In this document: positions 36,827 to 44,856 of the stretch, piece after piece
How the letters are laid out: each line of letters starts with the position of its first letter
Numbering within the stretch: position 1 is the stretch's first letter
Assembly (NCBI RefSeq): GCF_014208105.1
Contig: NZ_JACHMQ010000001.1
Coordinates: forward strand, 6,076,001 to 6,140,000
Reading direction: 5' to 3'
DNA from: Actinomadura coerulea
GTDB lineage: Bacteria > Actinomycetota > Actinomycetes > Streptosporangiales > Streptosporangiaceae
DNA length: 64,000 nucleotides
Notes under the pieces: model-generated
Told to the model about the DNA's origin: nothing
The model's input: only the letters and a program-made list of their open reading frames with translations
Databases searched by the model: none
Position numbers and translations under genes: made by a program

Positions 36827-37779
36827 GCCGGCTCCTTCTCGCTCGCGGCCAGGACGAGCCCGGCCTGCCGCGCCTCCTCGACCGTCCTGCGCAGCTCGGT
36901 CAGCGGCGTCTTCTCCGCGAGATGGCCGATCTCGGCGACGGCCAGTTCGTCCCGGGCGGTCCTGGCGAGCAGTTCCTGCACGTCCGCCCTCAGGTCGTCC
37001 AACTCCTCCATCACCTGCCACTCGCGGTAGGCGGCGTCGGCGGCCGCCGTCCGCTCCGCGTACCCCTCGAGCGCGGCCACGCGCCGTCCCACCCCCTCGA
37101 TGGTCACCGCCAGGGCCCGCTGCTGGGGTTCGAGCATCTCGCCCAGCCCGGTGTCGCTCTTCCGGAGGGACCGCAACTGCCGGTTGATGCGCGTCACTTC
37201 CGCGCAGGTAGTGGCGATGGCCCATTCCTGGCGCGGCAACTCCAGCGTGTTGGCGATGTCGTCCAGCAGTCCGGCGGCATCGACGTCCGACCCCAGCACG
37301 GCCGCGACCGCGTCCTGCGCACGCCTTACGAGCGGCAGCGTCCGGGTGTTGAAATCGGCCTCGGTGTAATAGCGGGTGTGGTGTTCGCGGCCCAGCCGCT
37401 GGGGCCGCCCCTCCCCGCACCGGACGAGCAGCGTCACGAAGAAGCCGATCTGGAGCACGGTCCCCACCACCAGGAAGAGCCCGAGCCCACCGAACCACCA
37501 GGTCGCGGCAAGCCCGCCCTGTACGGCGATCCCAACGGCGATCCCGACGGCGGCTCCGACCTGTCCGAACAGGGACGGAAGCGCAACAGCGGGCAAGAAG
37601 CCGCACGCCGTCCCCGCGAGGAAGGAGAGCCCGGCGTCCGCCCAGGTGCGCCCGCCCAAGGGGGGAGGCGCCGGCGGCTTCTCCCGCAGCGGTGTCAGGG
37701 CGTCGGGATTGGCGACGAGGACGTCCCGGTCGTCCTCCGGCAGTTCCGGATCAACAATGGGTCTCAGCACCTGGCCCAC
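36823..37779 (-). CDS. Membrane protein with C-terminal coiled coil (unknown function)
   Basis: The 318-residue protein has a Pro-rich cytosolic N-terminus and three or four membrane segments (about 48-120, including LFLVVGTVLQIGFFVTLLV). A long charged helical C-terminal half (about 150-318) shows coiled-coil character (INRQLRSLRKSD, MEELDDLRADVQELLA). It is translationally coupled to the MmpS-domain gene, so the two products probably act together. I do not recognise the family. Confidence 0.6.
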   Translation of the reverse strand: MGQVLRPIVDPELPEDDRDVLVANPDALTPLREKPPAPPPLGGRTWADAGLSFLAGTACGFLPAVALPSLFGQVGAAVGIAVGIAVQGGLAATWWFGGLGLFLVVGTVLQIGFFVTLLVRCGEGRPQRLGREHHTRYYTEADFNTRTLPLVRRAQDAVAAVLGSDVDAAGLLDDIANTLELPRQEWAIATTCAEVTRINRQLRSLRKSDTGLGEMLEPQQRALAVTIEGVGRRVAALEGYAERTAAADAAYREWQVMEELDDLRADVQELLARTARDELAVAEIGHLAEKTPLTELRRTVEEARQAGLVLAASEKEPA

Positions 37780-37918
37780 GCCCCACCTGCCCCACCTCGA
37801 TCAGCGGAGATCGATTATGCCCGGCCCGCGTCCCCCGGTGGGACGCCCATGTGCCGTTGACCGCGCTGTCGACCGACGGGGCGGGTGGGAGTCGGCGGAT
37901 GCTGGGTAGCGCGATCCC

Positions 37919-38368
37919 ATGGACAGAATCACGCGCGGGCTGGCCGCCGGGGCGGCCGGGACCACCGCCCTCAACATGGTGACCTATCTCGACATGGCGG
38001 TCCGGGGACGGCCGGCCAGCAGCACGCCCGAGCAGAGCGTGGAGAAGCTGGCCGGCGTCGCCGGGGTCGATCTCGGCGAGGGGGAGAAGGCCGAGAACCG
38101 CAAGGCCGGGCTCGGGGCGATGCTCGGCTTCGGCACCGGACTCGGCGCCGGGCTGCTCTACGGCCTGCTGGCGGGGCGCGGGCGCTTCCCGCGGCCGGTC
38201 GGGGCCGCCGTGCTGACCGGGCTGGCGATGGCCGGGTCGAGCGCCCCGATGACCGTCCTCGGCCTCACCGATCCCCGCGAGTGGTCGGCCGCGGACTGGG
38301 CGTCCGACGTCGTGCCCCATCTGGCGTACGGCGCGGTGGCCGCCCTGGTCTACGAGGCTCTGAACTAG
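37919..38368 (+). CDS. Small integral membrane protein (unknown function)
   Basis: The 149-residue protein has membrane stretches at about 5-22, 66-85 and 95-115, joined by charged loops (VDLGEGEKAENRKAGLG). It contains several AxxxG/GxxxG patterns but no catalytic motif. It is divergent from the coiled-coil membrane gene, and its last 4 bp overlap the stop of the convergent hydrolase gene. Confidence 0.6.
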   Translation: MDRITRGLAAGAAGTTALNMVTYLDMAVRGRPASSTPEQSVEKLAGVAGVDLGEGEKAENRKAGLGAMLGFGTGLGAGLLYGLLAGRGRFPRPVGAAVLTGLAMAGSSAPMTVLGLTDPREWSAADWASDVVPHLAYGAVAALVYEALN

Positions 38369-39237
38369 GGCCAGGGCGCGGCGAACGCTCTGGCCGGATT
38401 CGTGGTGAAGATGGCCGTCGCCGCCTCGCCGCCCAGTTGCCGTTCGACGCGCGGGCGCAGGGCGCGGAGCGTGTGGGGGACGCCCAGTTCCGCGCGTGCG
38501 CTCGCCGTCGTCGTGTCGCCTCCGAGCAGGAGCCGGTCGAGGTGCCCGGCGTCCGCGAGCGCGGTGAGCGAGGCGAACAGGTGCCAGTCGGTGGCGTGAT
38601 GGGTGCGGGACGGGCCGTCGAACGCCAGGTAGGCGCCCGACTCGGCGGCGCGGAGGTGGACCCACGGGTCGGGAGAGCGGTTGAGGTGGCCGAGGATCAC
38701 CCGGTCCGGCGGCACGCCGAGGGCCCCGCAGAGCAGGTCGAGGACGTCGAGGGCCGAGGTGCCCTGCTCCAGGTGGACGCCGATGGGGGCGCCGGTCGCG
38801 TCCGACGCCTCGGCAGCCGCGGTCATGACGCGCCGGGCGCGGGCGTCCAGGCCGTGGAAGGCCGCGGCGACCTTGATCATGCCCGCCCGGCCGCGGGTCA
38901 GCTCGTCGACGAAGAGGGCGGCGGGCCGGACGGTCTCCAGCGGGTCGGAGTCGTAGTGGGCGGCCTGGTGCAGGCCGGTGGCGGCGATGACGTGGACGCC
39001 GGTGGCGCGGGAGACGTCCGCGAGGTCGTCGATGCGGCGCCCCATCCCGTGGGGGGTCCACTGGGCGACCGCGCCGCCGCCGAGCCGGGCGAAGGCGCGG
39101 AGCTGGGCGGCGGCCGCGGCGGGGTCGTCGAGCTCCTCGCCCGGCAGCCGGGGCGAGCGGATGAAGAGGTGGTCGTGGGCGTCGCAGACGCCGAGGTCGC
39201 CGGGGGCGATGTCGCCGAGGACCGTCCTGATCCTCAC
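38365..39237 (-). CDS. Phosphotriesterase-family metal-dependent hydrolase
   Basis: The 290-residue TIM-barrel protein has the PTE-family metal ligands in order: H-x-H (DAHDHLF, about 20-22), the carboxylated lysine in MIKVAAAF, H in GVHLEQG, H in LGHLNRS, and D in LLGGDTTT. Members hydrolyse phosphotriesters, lactones or related esters; actinobacterial ones are often lactonases. It overlaps the upstream CMD gene by 4 bp and is likely controlled by the divergent CGNR-type regulator. Confidence 0.85.
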   Translation of the reverse strand: MRIRTVLGDIAPGDLGVCDAHDHLFIRSPRLPGEELDDPAAAAAQLRAFARLGGGAVAQWTPHGMGRRIDDLADVSRATGVHVIAATGLHQAAHYDSDPLETVRPAALFVDELTRGRAGMIKVAAAFHGLDARARRVMTAAAEASDATGAPIGVHLEQGTSALDVLDLLCGALGVPPDRVILGHLNRSPDPWVHLRAAESGAYLAFDGPSRTHHATDWHLFASLTALADAGHLDRLLLGGDTTTASARAELGVPHTLRALRPRVERQLGGEAATAIFTTNPARAFAAPWP

Positions 39238-39623
39238 AGCGCCGCCGCCGCCACGCGCAGGCCGGCGAGGGCCTTCGGGACGCCGACGTACGGCGCGAGG
39301 TGGACGAGCGCCTCCACGATCTCCTCGCGGGCCATGCCCAGCCGCAGGCAGGTCCGCACGTGCCCGGTGAGCTGCGGGTCCACGCCGCCCATCGCGGTGA
39401 GGGCGGCGAGGTTGAGCAGCTGGCGGTCGCGCAGGGACAGGCCGCCGCGCTGGTAGGTGCCGCCGAACAGGCTCGTGACGATCCAGTCGGGGAAGCCCGG
39501 CGCGAGGTCGTCGAGGCCGGGGAGGGCGGCGTTCTGGGCGGCCTCGTCCTGGAGGACGTCCAGCAGCCGGTAGGCAGCGTCCCGGTCGAGGCGGCTGCGG
39601 GTGAGGTGCTCGTCGAGCGGCAT
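39234..39623 (-). CDS. Carboxymuconolactone decarboxylase-family protein
   Basis: The 129-residue helical protein matches the CMD/AhpD superfamily (LSLRDRQLLNLAALTAMG, GHVRTCLRLGMAREEIVEAL). It lacks the AhpD CxxC pair, so it is closer to the gamma-carboxymuconolactone decarboxylase type than to peroxidase partners. It is the first gene of the pair with the PTE-like hydrolase. An operator palindrome lies only 13 bp before its start. Confidence 0.85.
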   Translation of the reverse strand: MPLDEHLTRSRLDRDAAYRLLDVLQDEAAQNAALPGLDDLAPGFPDWIVTSLFGGTYQRGGLSLRDRQLLNLAALTAMGGVDPQLTGHVRTCLRLGMAREEIVEALVHLAPYVGVPKALAGLRVAAAAL

Positions 39624-39635
39624 GGGATCTCCTCT

Positions 39636-39682
39636 GTAACGCTAGAGTCGTTACCGTAGCACCGTAACGGGTCGAGCGTTAC
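39636..39682. promoter_or_regulatory. Paired operators GTAACG-N7-CGTTAC
   Basis: Two perfect inverted repeats with identical arms and spacing lie at 39636-39654 and 39664-39682, start to start 28 bp. They fill the 68-bp divergent promoter between the CMD/PTE pair and the CGNR-type regulator gene. The arms match in every base while the 7-bp centres differ (CTAGAGT and GGTCGAG), as expected of a dimeric regulator site. Confidence 0.8.
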
Positions 39683-39691
39683 TCTGGTCGC

Positions 39692-40264
39692 ATGAAGGTT
39701 GATCCGTCGGCGTTCCGGCTCGACTGCGGTGCGACCTGGCTGAACCTGCTCGCCACGCGCGGCCAGGCCTTCGGCGCGCGGTCGGTCGAGCGCCTTCCCG
39801 ATCCCGGCCGGTTCGCCGAGTGGCTGGACCTCTGCGAGCTCGCCCCCGTCCGGCCTCCCGACCGGCACGATCTGGACCGGGCCCTTCTCCTGCGCGAGCT
39901 GCTGCGTCCCATCGCCCTCGCGACCGTGGACGGGCGCCCGCCGGACGAGGACGACGTACGGGGCCTCGCCGGCTATCTCGCCGAGGAGGACCCGGTCGAC
40001 CTCTCGGTCGACGGACGGATCACCAGGTCCGCGCCCCCGACCGCCGCAGCGGCGCTGGGGCGCGTCGCGCGGCAGGCCGTCGACCACCTGACCGGCCCCG
40101 GGCGAAGCGATCTCAAGGTCTGCCCCGAGGACGACTGCCGCGGCGTCTTCGTCGACACGGCCGGCCGCCGCCGCTGGTGCCCGTCCCCTGCCTGCGCCAG
40201 CCGCGGCCGAGTGCGCGCCCTGCGCGCGCGCCGCGCGGCCGAGGCGAGGACCCGGAAGACCTAG
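39692..40264 (+). CDS. ABATE/CGNR zinc-finger transcriptional regulator
   Basis: The 190-residue protein has an N-terminal ABATE (putative ligand-binding, RsbR-like) domain and a C-terminal CGNR-type zinc finger (about 140-180). The finger shows KVCPEDDCRGVFVD, RRRWCPSPACASRGRV; the signature CGNR is replaced by CASR but the four cysteines are kept. These proteins bind DNA as repressors. Its start is 10 bp after a GTAACG-N7-CGTTAC site, so it probably controls itself and the divergent CMD/PTE genes. Confidence 0.85.
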   Translation: MKVDPSAFRLDCGATWLNLLATRGQAFGARSVERLPDPGRFAEWLDLCELAPVRPPDRHDLDRALLLRELLRPIALATVDGRPPDEDDVRGLAGYLAEEDPVDLSVDGRITRSAPPTAAAALGRVARQAVDHLTGPGRSDLKVCPEDDCRGVFVDTAGRRRWCPSPACASRGRVRALRARRAAEARTRKT

Positions 40265-40360
40265 CTCCATCACGTCCCCGGTGCAACCGGTGGGGGCGGG
40301 GCGGGGTTCAGAGGGCGAGGCGCGTCCGGGTGGGCGCGCCCGCCGATGAGAGGGGAACCC

Positions 40361-41167
40361 ATGGACCTGCGGCTTGCCGGGCGCGTCGCGATCGTCACCG
40401 GGGCGTCGAAGGGGATCGGGGCGGCCGTCACGCGGACGCTGCTGGACGAGGGCGCCCGCGTCGTGGCCGTCTCCCGCAAGCCCGGCGGGGAGCTGGACGC
40501 GCTCGCCGGGCCGAACCTGCTGCACGTGCCCGCCGACCTCATGGACGCCGACGCCCCGGCGCAGGTCGTGGCGTCCGCCGTGCGGGAGTTCGGGCGGCTC
40601 GACATCCTGGTCAACAACGCGGGCGGGCCGCCGCCCGGCGCGACGCTGCCCCGGTTCGGGTTCCTGACCCCGTCGGACGACGACTGGCGTGCGATGTTCG
40701 AGTTCAACCTGTTCGCGGTGGTGCGCGCGGTGCGGGCGGCGATCCCGCACCTGCTGGAGAGCGACGCGGCGTCGATCGTGAACGTCTCGTCGGGGAACGG
40801 GCGGCGCCCCGCGCCGATGAACTTCGACTACAACGCGGCGAAGGCGGCGCTGAACAACCTGACGAAGGGGCTGTCGGAGGAGTTCGCGCCGCAGGGCGTC
40901 CGGGTCAACTCGGTGTCGCCGGGCCCGGTCCGGACGCCGTGGTGGACGGACGAGGGCGGCGCCGCCGACATCATCGCCGGGGCCACGGGCTCCGACCGCG
41001 ACGCGGTGCTGGACGGCGGCGCGGCCGAGATGATGAGCCTCACGACCGGCCGCCTCGCGACGCCGCAGGAGGTCGCGGACGTGGTCGTGCTGCTGGCCTC
41101 GCCGCGGTCGGCGAGCACGACCGGGGCCGACTTCGCCGTCGACTCCGGCTTCCTCAAGGAGGTCTGA
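40361..41167 (+). CDS. SDR-family oxidoreductase
   Basis: The 268-residue classical short-chain dehydrogenase/reductase has the cofactor motif TGASKGIG (near 13), NNAGG, the catalytic Ser in VNVSSGN, and Y-x-x-x-K in FDYNAAKAAL. The C-terminal SPGPVRTPWW is typical. ATG 40361 is preferred because GAGGGG precedes it at suitable distance; ATG 40346 would need no ribosome site. The substrate is unknown. Confidence 0.92.
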   Translation: MDLRLAGRVAIVTGASKGIGAAVTRTLLDEGARVVAVSRKPGGELDALAGPNLLHVPADLMDADAPAQVVASAVREFGRLDILVNNAGGPPPGATLPRFGFLTPSDDDWRAMFEFNLFAVVRAVRAAIPHLLESDAASIVNVSSGNGRRPAPMNFDYNAAKAALNNLTKGLSEEFAPQGVRVNSVSPGPVRTPWWTDEGGAADIIAGATGSDRDAVLDGGAAEMMSLTTGRLATPQEVADVVVLLASPRSASTTGADFAVDSGFLKEV

Positions 41168-41175
41168 GCGCGGAC

Positions 41176-41201
41176 GGCCCCCGGCCGGCGCGCCGGGGGC
41201 C
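41176..41201. terminator. Intrinsic terminator between convergent genes
   Basis: GGCCCCCGGC pairs with GCCGGGGGCC across a 6-base loop, 8 bp after the SDR stop and 22 bp before the MFS stop. Confidence 0.75.
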
Positions 41202-41222
41202 GGCGCGCCGGCGCCGCGCGCC

Positions 41223-42695
41223 TCAGCCGGCGGGGCGGCGCGGCAGCAGCAGCGCCGGGACCAGGGCGAGAGCCAGCATGCCGGCCGCGAGCAGGTAGGT
41301 GTGCTGGAACGCCTCCGCCAGCGGCCCGGCGACCGCCCGGCGACCGTCCGGGCCCAGCCGGTGGACGGCCTGGAGCGCGCCGCCCCGCCCGTCCGGCACG
41401 ATGCCGCTCATCAGCGACGACAGCACGACCGACGCGGTCGCCATCCCGATGGCGCCCGACATCGTGTTGATCAGGTTGACCGTCGCGCTCGCGGCCGGGG
41501 CCCGGTCGTGGGGCATGCCGCGGGTCGCCGCCGTCATCGCGGGCATCATCGTCGCGCCGCCGCCCGCGCCCATCAGCAGCATCGTCGCGCACAGCCCCCA
41601 GTAGGGCGCGTCCGCGTCGAGCTGCGCGGTGAACAGCGCGAATCCGGTGAGGGCCGTCACGACCGACACCGGGACGAGTCGGCCGGGCGGGACCCGGTCG
41701 GCGATCCGTCCCGCGACCTGCATCGCCGTCCCGGAGCCGAGCGCGAACGGGATGCCGAGCACGCCCGCCATCGTCGCGCTCTCGCCCCGGACGACCTGCA
41801 GGTACAGCGGGAGCAGCAGCATCGAGCCGAAGTAGCCGAACGAGAACAGGGTGAGCGTGCCGGCCGCGGCGGCGAACGTCCGGTCCCGGAAGCCGCGCAG
41901 GTCGATCAGCGGATGCCGGGCCGTCAGCGCCCGGACGGCGAACGCGGCGATCAGCACCCCGCCCGCGGCCATCGGCACGATGACCTCGGGCGAGCCGAAC
42001 GCGCCGCGGTCGCCGCCCTTCGTCACGCCGTACAGCACGGCGGCGATGCCGGGCGAGAGCGTCAGCAGGCCCGCGACGTCCAGCGGCCTCGCCTCCGCCC
42101 GGACGTCGCGCGGGAAGATCCGCGAGGCCAGCGCCACCACGGCCGCCGCGACGGGCAGGTTGACGAAGAACATCCACCGCCACGACACGTCGTCGATCAG
42201 CCAGCCGCCGAGGACGGGCCCGGCGAGCGGCCCGACGAGGATCGCCAGCCCGAGGGTGCTCATCAGCCGGCCGAGGCGCTCGGGTCCGGCGGCGCGCAGC
42301 AGGATCGTCATGCCGACCGGCATCACCAGGCCGCCGCTGAACCCCTGCACGACCCGGAACGCGATCAGCGACTCGATGTTCCACGCCAGCCCGGCGAGCA
42401 GCGATCCGGCCCCGAACGCCGCGATCGCGCCCAGGTACAGCCGCCGGGCGCCGAACCGGCCGACCGCCCACGCGCTGGACGGGATCACCGCGCCGAGCGC
42501 CAGCGAGTAGCCGGTCGCCACCCACTGGATCGTGCCGAGCGGCGCCCGGAACTCCTGCGACAGCCGGTCGACGGCGACGTTCACGACCGTGGTGTCCAGC
42601 GTGATCATGATGGAGCCGAGGACGAGCACCAGCACGACCGCCATCGGGTCCGGCGCCGTCCGGCTCAGCGGCGGGGCCTCGGCCGTCGCGGTCAC
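41223..42695 (-). CDS. MFS drug exporter, DHA2/EmrB-QacA type (first copy)
   Basis: The 490-residue protein has about 14 membrane segments and DHA2 signatures: LDTTVVNVAVDRLSQEF in helix 1, ATGYSLALGAVIPSSAWAVG, and motif A-like RFGARRLYL. It begins one base after the stop of the FMN reductase gene, so the two are one operon. It probably exports a drug or toxic small molecule by proton antiport. Confidence 0.9.
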   Translation of the reverse strand: MTATAEAPPLSRTAPDPMAVVLVLVLGSIMITLDTTVVNVAVDRLSQEFRAPLGTIQWVATGYSLALGAVIPSSAWAVGRFGARRLYLGAIAAFGAGSLLAGLAWNIESLIAFRVVQGFSGGLVMPVGMTILLRAAGPERLGRLMSTLGLAILVGPLAGPVLGGWLIDDVSWRWMFFVNLPVAAAVVALASRIFPRDVRAEARPLDVAGLLTLSPGIAAVLYGVTKGGDRGAFGSPEVIVPMAAGGVLIAAFAVRALTARHPLIDLRGFRDRTFAAAAGTLTLFSFGYFGSMLLLPLYLQVVRGESATMAGVLGIPFALGSGTAMQVAGRIADRVPPGRLVPVSVVTALTGFALFTAQLDADAPYWGLCATMLLMGAGGGATMMPAMTAATRGMPHDRAPAASATVNLINTMSGAIGMATASVVLSSLMSGIVPDGRGGALQAVHRLGPDGRRAVAGPLAEAFQHTYLLAAGMLALALVPALLLPRRPAG

Positions 42696-42696
42696 C

Positions 42697-43269
42697 TCAG
42701 CCCCCGTACGGGCGGACGGCCCGGGCGTCGCGCAGCGCGTGCCCCCACCAGGCGAGCTGGTCGAGCATGCCCTTGGCCGCCGCGGACGCCCCCTCGGGGT
42801 CGTTCGGGCGGCTGTCGCTCCCGAACCAGTTCCACGGGTGGTGGAAGCTGACGGTGTCGCGGACGGTGACGGCGTGCAGTTCGGCGAAGACGCCCCGCAG
42901 GTGCTCGACGGACCGGAGCCCGCCGGCCAGCCCGCCGTAGGAGACGAACGCGACGGGCTTGGCCCGCCACTCGTGGAAGTGGGTGTCGATCAGGTTCTTC
43001 AGCGTGCCGGGGAAGCTGTGGTTGTACTCGCAGGTCACCACGACGTAGGCGTCGGCTTCGTGCAGCGTCCGGGTGACGCCCGCGAACCCCTCGGACGGCG
43101 GCGCTCCCAGCGCGGCGGGCGGCGGCTCGTCCGCCACGTCGACCACGTCGACGGCCAGGTCGTCGCGCTGCCGGGCCAGCTCGGCGAACCAGGTCCCCAC
43201 GGTCGGCCCGAACCGTCCCTCCCGCGTGCTGCCGATGATGATCGCGACCCGCAGTGGTGCCTTGGTCAT
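42697..43269 (-). CDS. NADPH-dependent FMN reductase
   Basis: The 190-residue flavodoxin-like protein has the FMN-binding GSTREGRFGPTV near the N-terminus and TCEYNHSFPGTLKNLID, both typical of the NADPH-dependent FMN reductase/NQR family. It reduces FMN, quinones or azo compounds. ATG 43269 is chosen (GGGAGAG precedes it). It is in one operon with the DHA2 exporter downstream and about 90 bp after a MerR-type gene. Confidence 0.9.
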   Translation of the reverse strand: MTKAPLRVAIIIGSTREGRFGPTVGTWFAELARQRDDLAVDVVDVADEPPPAALGAPPSEGFAGVTRTLHEADAYVVVTCEYNHSFPGTLKNLIDTHFHEWRAKPVAFVSYGGLAGGLRSVEHLRGVFAELHAVTVRDTVSFHHPWNWFGSDSRPNDPEGASAAAKGMLDQLAWWGHALRDARAVRPYGG

Positions 43270-43335
43270 ATGGTCTCTCCCTCGAAGGCGCGGCATGATG
43301 ACGCGACCGAAGCTACGGAGACCACCGCCGGCGGC

Positions 43336-43350
43336 TCATCTGTCAGATGA
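43336..43350. promoter_or_regulatory. 15-bp palindrome TCATCTG-T-CAGATGA
   Basis: A perfect inverted repeat lies in the 90-bp gap between the MerR-type gene and the FMN reductase gene. It is a candidate operator for the reductase/exporter pair; which protein binds is unknown. Confidence 0.45.
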
Positions 43351-43359
43351 CTGGGGGCC

Positions 43360-43734
43360 CTACCTGTCCGCGGGCTCGCCGATCCGGGCGGCGAGCGCGT
43401 CGCGCAGCCCGGTCAGGCGGGCGATCTCGGCGTCGAGGGCGGCGAGGCGGCGCCGGGCGACCCCGGTGCTCCGCGTGCAGCCGGGGCCGCCGTAGGGCGG
43501 GAGGGCGTCGCCGTCCAGCAGGTCGAGCCGGTCGGCGCAGCCGCGGATGTCCTCGACGGTCAGCCCCAGGGACAGCAGCCGGCGGATGGTCAGCACGCGG
43601 GCCACCTCGCGGGGCCCGTACCGGCGCTGCCCGCCGGAGGTGCGGGACGGCGGCGGCAGAAGGCCGCGCTGCTCGTAGAACCGCAGGGCCCGCGGGGTCG
43701 TGCCCGCCGCCGCGGCGGCGTCGCCGATCCGCAT
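43360..43734 (-). CDS. MerR-family transcriptional regulator
   Basis: The 124-residue protein has the MerR winged HTH at the N-terminus (RIGDAAAAAGTTPRALRFYEQRGLL...RRYGPREVARV) and a C-terminal coiled helix (RRLAALDAEIARLTGLRDAL). A single CxxxC-type metal site is not evident, so it may sense a drug or redox state. It lies 19 bp after the MDR oxidoreductase gene and upstream of the FMN reductase/exporter genes. Confidence 0.9.
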   Translation of the reverse strand: MRIGDAAAAAGTTPRALRFYEQRGLLPPPSRTSGGQRRYGPREVARVLTIRRLLSLGLTVEDIRGCADRLDLLDGDALPPYGGPGCTRSTGVARRRLAALDAEIARLTGLRDALAARIGEPADR

Positions 43735-43753
43735 GAGGACTCCTTCCAGGACG

Positions 43754-44776
43754 TCACAGCTCGACGATGACGGCTCCCAGGTGCCGCCCGCCGATCAGTT
43801 CGTGCAACGCCCGCGGGGCGCTCTCGATGCCCGCGATCCGCACGTGCGGGAAGGCGATGTCGCCGGAGCGCAGCCAGGCGCCGAAGCGCTCGGCCCACTC
43901 CGGGCGGTCCCCGGTGTCGTCCAGCCCGCCGAAGCCGCGCATCTCGATGCGCTTGGCGATCAGCTGGAACGTGTCGACCTCGACCGGCGCCGTGGTTCCG
44001 GTGCGGTCCGGCGCGAGCTGCCCGGCCAGCGTCCCGACGAGGACGAACCGCGCACCGGGCCTGGCGGCGGTGATCGCGGCCCGGAGCTGCTCGCCGCCGA
44101 CGTTGTCCACGAGGACGTCGATGCCGTCGGGCGCGGCCTCCGCCAGCTGCCCGGCGACGGGCCGCCCGTCCCGGACGACGGCCGCGTCGTACCCGAGCTC
44201 GGACACCAGGCGGGCGGCCTTGTCCGGCGAACCCGTGCTGCCGATCACCCGGCCGGCGCCGAGCAGGCGGGCGATCTGGCCGGCCAGCGACCCGACCCCG
44301 CCCGCGCCGCCGGTGACGAACACGGTGTCGCCGGGGCGGACCCGCGCGTCCCGGGCCAGCGCCGTGTAGGCGACGCCCGCCTGGCCGAGGTGCGCGACCG
44401 GATCGGGCAGCGTGCCGTCCAGCGGCGTGCACTGGTCGGCGGGCATGACGGCGTGCTCGCGCCAGCCCAGCCAGTGCCGGACCAGGTCGCCGGGACGGAG
44501 CCCGGTGTCGCCGGGTGCCGAGACGACCTCGCCGATCGCCGCCCCGAACAGGGGGTCGCCCTGGCGCAGCGGCGGGAAGGGGGTGCCCTTCACGCCGCCG
44601 CCGATCAGGGTCCGCAGCGCCGGGAAGACCTGGAAGTAGCGGTTGCGGACCAGGACCTCGCCGTCGGCCGGTGCCGGCATGGGAGCGTCCACGACGCTGA
44701 AGTGCTCCGGCCCGGGCAGCCCGTCGGGAACGGCGGCGAGCTGGACCACGCGCGAGGTACGGGGCGAAGACGGCAT
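43754..44776 (-). CDS. NADP-dependent MDR-family oxidoreductase
   Basis: The 340-residue medium-chain reductase is of the leukotriene B4 12-hydroxydehydrogenase/CurA-like type: GDLVRHWLGWREH, the coenzyme motif VTGGAGGVGSLAGQIARLLG, and VDNVGGEQLRAAI. It lacks the zinc-binding Cys pattern of alcohol dehydrogenases. Such enzymes reduce alpha,beta-unsaturated ketones or quinones. It is the upstream gene of the oxidoreductase-MerR-FMN reductase-exporter series. Confidence 0.88.
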   Translation of the reverse strand: MPSSPRTSRVVQLAAVPDGLPGPEHFSVVDAPMPAPADGEVLVRNRYFQVFPALRTLIGGGVKGTPFPPLRQGDPLFGAAIGEVVSAPGDTGLRPGDLVRHWLGWREHAVMPADQCTPLDGTLPDPVAHLGQAGVAYTALARDARVRPGDTVFVTGGAGGVGSLAGQIARLLGAGRVIGSTGSPDKAARLVSELGYDAAVVRDGRPVAGQLAEAAPDGIDVLVDNVGGEQLRAAITAARPGARFVLVGTLAGQLAPDRTGTTAPVEVDTFQLIAKRIEMRGFGGLDDTGDRPEWAERFGAWLRSGDIAFPHVRIAGIESAPRALHELIGGRHLGAVIVEL

Positions 44777-44856
44777 CGGATGCTCCTCAGGACCTGGAGT
44801 CCGGGCTCAGGCCCGGACGCGGGCCAAGAAGCTAACCCTTGACCTGCGCGTCAGGG

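Noticed and set aside
37751..40750. Minus-strand open frame of 999 residues
   Set aside because: It crosses several well-supported genes in other frames (CMD, PTE-like hydrolase, regulator, SDR) and shows no domain.
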